From: Nitrobacteraceae bacterium AZCC 1564
GTDB lineage: Bacteria; Pseudomonadota; Alphaproteobacteria; Rhizobiales; Xanthobacteraceae
Direction: 5' to 3'
Assembly: GCA_036924835.1 (NCBI GenBank)
Contig: JBAGRR010000001.1
Location: 3,611,001-3,675,000 of the forward strand
DNA: 64,000 nucleotides
Shown in pieces: positions 58,180 to 64,000 of the stretch (positions are counted from its first letter, which is position 1; each line of letters opens with the position of its first letter). The notes under the pieces are model-generated. The model searched no databases, was not told the origin of the DNA, and was given only the letters and a program-made list of their open reading frames with translations. The translations under genes were made by a program, and so were the position numbers.

Positions 58180-58881
58180 TTACATCTTTAACCAGTCGAG
58201 CATCGCAGCCGTCGTGGCCTCCGGTTTCTCGAGCTGAACGAGGTGGCCGCAGTCCGGGATCACCACCAGCTTCGCGTCCGGAATGCCCTCGGCAAGTTCG
58301 GTGGAGAACGCATTCGGCACCATGTTGTCGGTGTCGCTGGTCAGGATCAGTGTTGGGCATTTGATCGAGGGCAGAAGCGGGCGCGAATCTGCGCGGCTCA
58401 TGATCGCCTCAAGTTGATCTATGAACGCTTCGGGGCCGACGTCGTTCGCCATGTCGCGGACGATCTTTTGCAGGTTGGCGTCCTTCAATCGCGATGGATG
58501 CACAAAGTTCGAAAACAGCTTGTCGAGCACGGCGTGATAGCCGCCGGCCTTGGTCTCCGCGATCCAGCCGCGGCGGCGCTCGGTGGCTTGCGGCGTTTCA
58601 GGGCTCGCGGATGTGCTGAGCAGCGCCAGCCGCTTCACGCGTTCCGGCGCCTGCCGCATGACTTCGAGACAGATGTATCCGCCCATGGAATGCCCGGCGA
58701 TTGCAAATTCATCGGGCGCCTCGTCGAGGATGCGCTTCGCGATCCCTGCCATGGTGTTGTCGCGGATGTGGTTGGCGAGGATGACCGGCCCGCTCTGCCA
58801 CAGTGCGGGGATTTGAGGCGCACAGATTCGCGGCGAACACGTGAGGCCAGGGACGAGAATGATGGGAAGCGATTTGGGCAT
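58180..58881 (-). CDS. alpha/beta hydrolase, tandem copy 1
   Basis: 233 residues. LVPGLTCSPRI forms the oxyanion region, GHSMGGY the nucleophile elbow with Ser, LTSDTDNMVP the acid strand and CGHLVQLEKP the histidine. Family is pimeloyl-ester-esterase/hydrolase-like with unknown substrate. Its paralogue of identical length lies 113 nt away, so this is a tandem duplication. Confidence 0.88.
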   Translation of the reverse strand: MPKSLPIILVPGLTCSPRICAPQIPALWQSGPVILANHIRDNTMAGIAKRILDEAPDEFAIAGHSMGGYICLEVMRQAPERVKRLALLSTSASPETPQATERRRGWIAETKAGGYHAVLDKLFSNFVHPSRLKDANLQKIVRDMANDVGPEAFIDQLEAIMSRADSRPLLPSIKCPTLILTSDTDNMVPNAFSTELAEGIPDAKLVVIPDCGHLVQLEKPEATTAAMLDWLKM

Positions 58882-58955
58882 GAGGCGTTCCTGTGATGAC
58901 GTCCGGCAGATGGCCGCTCGGGCCGGGACGATCCGTCAGTCAGTCTAACCGGAAC

Positions 58956-59006
58956 GAAGATCACATTGCGAGAAAGATCACAGTGCAAGGAAGATCACAT
59001 GGCGAG
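58956..59006. repeat. three 17-bp tandem repeats at the end of the second hydrolase
   Basis: Units of 17 bp at 58956, 58973 and 58990 share AAGATCACA and a GCnAG end. The third holds the stop codon of the hydrolase at 58995; the copies appear to have arisen by duplication of the gene's last bases. Confidence 0.8.
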
Positions 59007-59696
59007 CCAGTCCAACAGCGCTGTTGTGAGCGCTTCCGGCTTCTCAAGCGAAGGCAGATGACCGCACTCTGGAATGGTCACAAGCTTTGCGCCCGGTATT
59101 GCATCAGCCATCGCGAACGAAGCCTGGTTCGGGACTGAACGATCGGTGTCGCTGGTGAGTACCAGCGTCGGACATGTGATCGATGCGAGCAGGCGGCGGG
59201 CGTCAGCCCGCGTCATGATGGCCTCAACTTGCCGCATGAAGGCATCGGGCCCGACCTCGTTGCCCATATCGAGGATCAACTGCCTCAGCGCCGCGTCATT
59301 CACCAGCTTCGGGTGCACGGCATCAGCGAACAGGCGTTCGAGCACGGCTCGATAGCCGCCTTGCTTAACTTCCGCGATCCAGCCCCGCCGATGCTCTACC
59401 GCCTCGGATGGATCAGGCCGCGAATAGGTGTTCAGAAGTGCCAGCCGCGCGACCCGCTCCGGCGCCTGCCGCCAGATCTCGAGGCAGACATAACCGCCCA
59501 TGGAATGGCCGGCGAGCGCGAAACGAGGCGGTGCACCGTCAAGGATGTGCTTTGCGATTCCCTCCATTGTGTTGTCGCGCAAAGGACTGGCGACAGTCAC
59601 CGGGCCGTGCTGCCAAAGGGCTGGAAGCTGCGAGACGAAAACGCGCGGCGAACAAGCAAGGCCGGGGACAAGAACGACGGGAAGCGAGTCAGACAT
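58995..59696 (-). CDS. alpha/beta hydrolase, tandem copy 2
   Basis: 233 residues, same length and layout as its neighbour (LVPGLACSPRV, GHSMGGY, LTSDTDRSVP, CGHLPSLEKP) and clearly its paralogue. Both catalytic triads are intact, so both copies are probably active and may differ in substrate. Same strand, likely separate promoters given the 113-nt gap. Confidence 0.88.
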   Translation of the reverse strand: MSDSLPVVLVPGLACSPRVFVSQLPALWQHGPVTVASPLRDNTMEGIAKHILDGAPPRFALAGHSMGGYVCLEIWRQAPERVARLALLNTYSRPDPSEAVEHRRGWIAEVKQGGYRAVLERLFADAVHPKLVNDAALRQLILDMGNEVGPDAFMRQVEAIMTRADARRLLASITCPTLVLTSDTDRSVPNQASFAMADAIPGAKLVTIPECGHLPSLEKPEALTTALLDWLAM

Positions 59697-59790
59697 TCAG
59701 GATGAAATCCATCTCATCGCGGAAGGTGAAACCGCTGTGCGTGTCATGATTGCTTCATAAAGGAGGCGCGCTGCGGGACATCCCACGACC

Positions 59791-60600
59791 CTACACGGGG
59801 ATCAGCTTTCTTGCATGGAGAGCTTCTTCGATCTCACGCAGGATGCGGGCGAGGCGTTCGGCCCATTCGTGCTGTCCAGCCTGGTCCATGATCAGGTCTT
59901 GCCGGATTTCGATGCCGGTGTGCATCAGGCCGCGTTTCTCGCCATGCACAGGAATTGTGTAGTCGGTGGTGTCGCTCACTGCATAAGGCTCGTTGTCGCC
60001 GACCACGAGGTCGCCTTCAGCACGAAGTTTGTCCCGCAACAGGTGCGGCAGCCGATCATCATAGTGATAGAGCGTGCCGATGTGCCAGGGCCGGGGAATC
60101 CCGGCATAGACCGGCGTGAAAGAGTGGAGCGCCACCAAAATCGTGGGTAATCCACCCGCCTTGCGCGCATTGAGTGCCTGGGCGATGCGCGCGTGGTAGG
60201 GCGCGAAGATCGACTGCTGCCGTGCCGTGATTTGCTCGCGTGTCAAACCGCTGTTGCCGGGAATTTCCGTGGCTTCGCTGATCAGCGGCACCGAGCCCGC
60301 ACTCTTGAACGGCCGGTTGCAATCGATCACAAGGCGTGAATATCGCTGTGCGATCAAATGCACACCCAGCTCTTTTGCCAGCGCCGTCGCGACACCGGCT
60401 ATGCCGATGTCCCAGGCAATGTGCCGCTCCAGCTCGCTTTCGGCTACGCCGAGATCGCCTAGCGCACGGGGAATGAGCCGCCCGTAGTGATCGCATGTAA
60501 AAAAGAAGGGCGATTGGCTGTCGGCATTTTCCTCAAGTACCGGCGAGACTTCATCGGCTTCGAGGAGAAGAGAGATATTGCTGAGGTTTTGCTGGAGCAT
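59791..60600 (-). CDS. N-formylglutamate amidohydrolase family protein
   Basis: 269 residues. FFFTCDHYGRLIP, HIAWDIGIAG, RYSRLVIDCNRP and LVALHSFTPVY are the FGase family segments with the metal-binding residues. Members remove formyl groups from N-formyl amino acids in histidine catabolism. No hut genes are nearby, so the physiological substrate may differ. Confidence 0.88.
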   Translation of the reverse strand: MLQQNLSNISLLLEADEVSPVLEENADSQSPFFFTCDHYGRLIPRALGDLGVAESELERHIAWDIGIAGVATALAKELGVHLIAQRYSRLVIDCNRPFKSAGSVPLISEATEIPGNSGLTREQITARQQSIFAPYHARIAQALNARKAGGLPTILVALHSFTPVYAGIPRPWHIGTLYHYDDRLPHLLRDKLRAEGDLVVGDNEPYAVSDTTDYTIPVHGEKRGLMHTGIEIRQDLIMDQAGQHEWAERLARILREIEEALHARKLIPV

Positions 60601-60793
60601 CGGTGGTTGACTGACTGACGCAATTTGGGGTTGATCGATTCACACATCGGTCCAGTGTATGACCTGACACCACGATGCCTTCGCAGGTGATTCACCACAA
60701 GGCCAAGTATCGCTGTGCTCTTCCTTTGATCGCGGCGGATATAGGTTGTCGGGTCGTCGTGATGTGAGAACTGCAGTCCATACAGGGCCACGA

Positions 60794-61198
60794 ATGTTGG
60801 AGCGTTTGTTTGTCTACGGCACGTTGAAGCGTGAATCGTCTCTCCCGCTGGCGCAGGAATTGAACCGGAGCGCCACGTTTGAGGGCGAGGCCCGCTTCAA
60901 CGGAAGGCTTTATCTGGTTTCGCACTTTCCCGCCGCTATACCGTCGGACAGGCCTGACGAGTGGGTTCATGGTGAGCTGTTCGTAGTTCGCGATCCTGGT
61001 TTTCTTGTGACGCTGGACCGCTACGAGGAGTGCGGTCCAGAGGATATCCAGCCGACAGAATTTAGGCGCCTGGCTCAGACTGTCTTGAATAGCCGCGGGG
61101 AAAGCGTCGAGGCGTGGATGTACGTCTACAACCGTCCGGTCACTGATCTTCGGCGTATCGCATCCGGTCAATTCAGTCCGGGCACCGCTGCTGGATAG
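60794..61198 (+). CDS. gamma-glutamylcyclotransferase-like protein
   Basis: 134 residues from MLERLFVYGTLKRES; the frame from 60746 lacks family similarity. The YGTLK ligand-binding motif and the catalytic glutamate in LDRYEECGPE are present. Members cleave gamma-glutamyl dipeptides to 5-oxoproline or act on gamma-glutamyl amines. Convergent with the MFS gene. Confidence 0.88.
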   Translation: MLERLFVYGTLKRESSLPLAQELNRSATFEGEARFNGRLYLVSHFPAAIPSDRPDEWVHGELFVVRDPGFLVTLDRYEECGPEDIQPTEFRRLAQTVLNSRGESVEAWMYVYNRPVTDLRRIASGQFSPGTAAG

Positions 61199-61225
61199 TC
61201 CGAGCGGGCCGACCTCAGTTGTGTC

Positions 61226-62434
61226 TCAACCCGCGCAGCCGCGCGCTCTCCGAAATTCCGTCACGAACAGCGCAAATGCGAAGGCCGCAAATCCAAGTCC
61301 GATCGCACTAAAAGCAGCATTGCCGCCGCGCGTGACCGCAAAGCCGCTCAGTGCCGATCCGACCGCGCCGCCGAGAAAGAAGATGGCAAGATAAAGCGCG
61401 TTCAGCCGGCTGCGGATTTCGGCCGGCAGCGCGTAGATGGCTTTTTGCCCAACGACGAGGTTGGCCTGGGTGCCGGCATCGAGCGTAATTCCGGCGATGA
61501 TAAACAACACCAATGATCCTGAGCTGCCGAGCCACGTCAGGACAAAGGTGATGGCAAGCAGGCCGATGGAGATGCCGGTCACGGCCTGGCCATGGCCCTT
61601 ATCCGCCAGGCGTCCGGCGAGTGGCGCGATAAACGCGCCGATCACGCCGCTCAGCATCACCGCAGACAATGCGACGTGGCCCAACGAAAACGGTGGTGCC
61701 TCTAGCAGCAGCGGCACAGCGGTCCAGAACATCGTGAAAGCGCCAAAGAAGAACGCCTGATACACGGCACGCCTTTGCAGGACCGGCGTGGTCAGCAGCA
61801 GGTGCCACAGTGACGCGATCAAAGTGCTGTAGGACAGGCTATGTTTGGGATGTCGCCGGGGAAGCGCAAGCGCCATGATCAGGAGCGCGACGCACATCAC
61901 GGCTCCAGAGAGGCCGTACATCGCACGCCAGCCGAATTGTCCGCCAAACAGTGTAGAAAGCGGACGCGCCAGCAGGATGCCCAACAACAGGCCGCTGACC
62001 ACGGTGCCGACGACCTGGCCGCGCCTGTTTTCGGGAGTGAGATGGGCGGCGATCGGCACGATCATCTGCGTGGCCGTTGCGGTGAGCCCGAGCAACAGCG
62101 ATGCTGCGATGAAGACCCATATGTTGATGGCGGTGGCTGCCGCGATCAGGCTGACGATCACGCCCGCAAGCGTGATCAGGATCAGCCGCTTGTTCTCGAT
62201 CAGGTCGCCTAATGGCACGATAAAGAACAGTCCGGCGACGTAGCCGAGCTGCAGAACCGTGACGATCAATCCGGCTGCCGAGACGTCGACGCCGAAGGAG
62301 TTGCCGATCTGTCCAATCAGCGGCTGGGCGTAATAAAGGTTTGCGACAGTTGCGCCGCCCGCCATGGCAAGCGACAGAATAAGCCAGGGGCGGGGTCCTC
62401 CGGTCGAGGAGCCCGTTTGCGAAGAAGACGACAT
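61226..62434 (-). CDS. MFS transporter
   Basis: 402 residues, 12 predicted spans. The cytoplasmic motif A-like loop GDLIENKRL after helix 2 and RPLSTLFGGQFGWRAMYGLSG in the middle place it with YnfM/AraJ-like drug or sugar exporters. Substrate unknown. The promoter lies left of repeat L. Confidence 0.9.
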   Translation of the reverse strand: MSSSSQTGSSTGGPRPWLILSLAMAGGATVANLYYAQPLIGQIGNSFGVDVSAAGLIVTVLQLGYVAGLFFIVPLGDLIENKRLILITLAGVIVSLIAAATAINIWVFIAASLLLGLTATATQMIVPIAAHLTPENRRGQVVGTVVSGLLLGILLARPLSTLFGGQFGWRAMYGLSGAVMCVALLIMALALPRRHPKHSLSYSTLIASLWHLLLTTPVLQRRAVYQAFFFGAFTMFWTAVPLLLEAPPFSLGHVALSAVMLSGVIGAFIAPLAGRLADKGHGQAVTGISIGLLAITFVLTWLGSSGSLVLFIIAGITLDAGTQANLVVGQKAIYALPAEIRSRLNALYLAIFFLGGAVGSALSGFAVTRGGNAAFSAIGLGFAAFAFALFVTEFRRARGCAG

Positions 62435-62571
62435 TTGGATCTCTGGGAGGCGTAGCCGCTACAGGGCCGCCAATGGACGCGCCTCTATAACCGATGCGCC
62501 GCGATGGAATAATGACGATATGGTGAGCGGCGACGGGTGTTGTATCGCCGAGAGGGTCGTGGCAGCCAATG

Positions 62572-62737
62572 CTAGTGCCGCGGATTTGAAGTTCTTCCGA
62601 ATGAGGCCGCAAGTTCGATGAAGAACTTCAAGTCCAAAAGCGGCACGCAATCATAGGTTTGCTAGTGTCCCTTTGATTCCGAAGTTCGCATCCGAGCAAG
62701 CCGCAAGCCTGTGCGAACTTCGGAATCGGGACACTAG
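62572..62737 (+). repeat. composite palindrome repeat L
   Basis: TGCCGC-type palindrome 62572-62648, 13-nt spacer, TGTCCC-type palindrome 62662-62737. Cores are AAGTTCTTC in the first and AAGTTCGC in the second. It lies in the 340-base gap upstream of the MFS gene. Confidence 0.9.
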
Positions 62738-62774
62738 TGCGCATGGCTGCCGGAAATTTAGGCTGCTCGTGACA

Positions 62775-63395
62775 TCAAGCGGCTTTGGCTGCCGCCGTCA
62801 GCGCAGCGGTGTCTTTCACCACGATGGCGAAACGATCCGAGAGTTCGGTCAGCGCCACGCGATGGACGACGCTCGCGGGAATTGTGCCGCCGAGCGGATC
62901 AGGCAGGTCACGCGTTGCGGTGGCATTGGCGACAATCGTCGTCCGGTACTTCAGGTCGAGCGCAGCGCGCGCGGTGGCGCTGACGCACATGTGGGTCATG
63001 AAGCCCGCAAGGATCAGCTCGGTGCGACCGGTGCTCTTCACCAGTGCGTCCAGATCGGTGCCAGCGAATGCGTTGGGCAAACTCTTGCGCACCACCACTT
63101 CCTCGGCCGCGGGCGTTAGCTCGCGCACGATCGCAGCGTAGGGTCCGGCCTCGTCGAACAGCGGGCGGCCCGCCGGCGCATGCTGAACGATGTGAAACAC
63201 CGGCACGCCGCTGTTGCGCGCCAGTGTCAGCAGCTTCTGCGCTTCGAGGATTGCGTTGTCGACGCCGTCGAGCGGCAGGTTGCCCTTGGTGTATTCCAAC
63301 TGGGCGTCGATGATCACGAGTGCGGATTTGTCGAGCGCGCTGGGATGGAGCGGCGCACCAGCGATCTGGAGCAGCGTTTTCGGAGCTGAAGTCAT
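62775..63395 (-). CDS. isochorismatase-family hydrolase
   Basis: 206 residues from MTSAPKTLLQIAGAP; an upstream extension to 63557 would overlap the dnaG start and is rejected. Catalytic triad: Asp in LVIIDAQLEY, Lys in VVRKSLPNAF, Cys in FMTHMCVSAT. The nicotinamidase/isochorismatase fold hydrolyses small amides or vinyl ethers; the substrate is unknown. Divergent from dnaG. Confidence 0.92.
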   Translation of the reverse strand: MTSAPKTLLQIAGAPLHPSALDKSALVIIDAQLEYTKGNLPLDGVDNAILEAQKLLTLARNSGVPVFHIVQHAPAGRPLFDEAGPYAAIVRELTPAAEEVVVRKSLPNAFAGTDLDALVKSTGRTELILAGFMTHMCVSATARAALDLKYRTTIVANATATRDLPDPLGGTIPASVVHRVALTELSDRFAIVVKDTAALTAAAKAA

Positions 63396-63539
63396 TTCGT
63401 TGCTTTCGTTGAAAAAATGCGGCGATCGGAGTACTGCCGGACAATAGAACCTGTGTATAGCTTGGACAATCCGGTCATGGGCGGGCCAATCGCCGCGTCG
63501 TCCTATATTCATGCTCGGTTGCAGAGGCTGTCCGATTTC

Positions 63540-64000
63540 ATGCGCTTTACGCCCCAATTTCTCGATGAACTACGTGCCCGGCTTCCGGTTTCGGAAGTAG
63601 TGGGCCGGCGCGTGAAATTGAAGAAAGCGGGCAAGGAATGGAAGGGCCTGTCGCCGTTCCATCAGGAGAAAACGCCGTCCTTCACGGTCAATGACCAGAA
63701 GGGATTTTACCACGACTTCTCCAGCGGCCGGCACGGCGACATCATTCGCTTCGTGATGGAAACCGAGGGCGTCTCGTTCCCCGAAGCCGTCGAGCGGCTC
63801 GCATCGATGGCTGGTATGGCGCTGCCCGCAGTGACGCCGGATGCCGCGCGTCACGAGCAGCGCCGCAAGACGCTCTACGATGTAATGGATCTGGCGGCGA
63901 AGTTTTTTGCTGAGACGCTGGCGTCGCGCAACGGCGCCAAAGCGCGGGGGTATCTCGGCGACCGCGGGATGCAGTCCACGACGCAACTGCAGTTTCGCCT
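63540..64000 (+). CDS. dnaG: DNA primase (C-terminal part outside window)
   Basis: 153 codons visible, truncated by the window end. MRFTPQFLDELRARLPVSEVVG and the region around GLSPFHQEKTPSFTVNDQKG mark the primase N terminus. The zinc-ribbon cysteines are replaced: CPFH is SPFH and the second pair HxFxCG reads HDFSSG, so no zinc is expected. The TOPRIM core lies beyond the window. It synthesises RNA primers for replication. Confidence 0.97.
   Translation, partial: MRFTPQFLDELRARLPVSEVVGRRVKLKKAGKEWKGLSPFHQEKTPSFTVNDQKGFYHDFSSGRHGDIIRFVMETEGVSFPEAVERLASMAGMALPAVTPDAARHEQRRKTLYDVMDLAAKFFAETLASRNGAKARGYLGDRGMQSTTQLQFR

Noticed and set aside
58956-59006. CRP-type binding sites in the TGTGATC repeats
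   Set aside because: Only TGTGA half sites in direct orientation are present, not the inverted TGTGA/TCACA pair needed for a CRP/FNR site; the position is at a gene end.

Overview
This is a chromosomal window from an alphaproteobacterium, most likely a member of the Nitrobacteraceae/Bradyrhizobiaceae (Afipia, Nitrobacter, Rhodopseudomonas or Bradyrhizobium relatives). The reasons are gene content and order (trxB next to a LsrB/VtlR-type LysR regulator and an Lrp gene; carB next to greA; carA, yqeY and dnaG in sequence), two phasins, a PdhS-like histidine kinase, and a tRNA-His that lacks an encoded G-1 and has A73, an alphaproteobacterial peculiarity. Genus is not resolved. Apart from the window-edge truncations (MoxR ATPase at the left, DnaG at the right) every protein gene looks intact. 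I see no insertion sequence, prophage or CRISPR array.

Layout. 0-5.9 kb: MoxR ATPase, AEK-rich membrane-anchored protein, ModE-like regulator divergent from an aldehyde dehydrogenase, membrane-anchored hydrolase. 6-11 kb: rpsU, aquaporin Z, purEK, a diguanylate cyclase and two DUF465 small proteins. 11-21.5 kb: FAD oxidoreductase, PAS-GGDEF-EAL protein, an operon of a divergent GlpD paralogue with a polyamine-type ABC transporter (no binding protein), AsmA protein. 21.8-26.6 kb: scoAB and an iron ABC transporter (fbpAB, no ATPase gene here). 26.9-37.9 kb: PdhS-like kinase, two phasins, tRNA-His, MHYT-GGDEF-EAL protein, csoR/copA copper module. 38-51.8 kb: lsrB, trxB, lrp, TauE exporter, DoxX, a small Cys-rich exported protein, greA, carB with a leader that looks like an attenuator, a tRNA-Cys-like gene, methyltransferase, dps, Na+/H+ antiporter, carA. 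52-64 kb: two acyl-CoA synthetases, LysE exporter, an ArsR-SRPBCC-SRPBCC operon with an operator built into its promoter spacer, yqeY, tandem hydrolases, N-formylglutamate amidohydrolase family protein, gamma-glutamylcyclotransferase-like protein, MFS exporter, isochorismatase, dnaG.

The most striking non-coding feature is a family of intergenic composite repeats: eleven doublets plus one half copy, about one per 5 kb. Each doublet is about 165 bp and consists of two different ~75-bp imperfect palindromes with CTAG-type ends, separated by a 12-14 bp AT-rich spacer. The doublets are polar, occur in both orientations, fall into subfamilies with compensatory stem changes, carry a small asymmetric bulge on the spacer-facing arm of nearly every palindrome, and share the same core triplet between their two palindromes. 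This looks like a REP/BIME-type system. I could not see a transposase for it in the window.

Other noteworthy points are the carB attenuator with a GC-rich alternative pairing, the ArsR promoter whose 18-bp spacer is a perfect palindrome and whose transcript would be nearly leaderless, the GlpD paralogue that has lost the glycerol-3-phosphate-binding residues, and a DnaG zinc-ribbon region without its cysteines.
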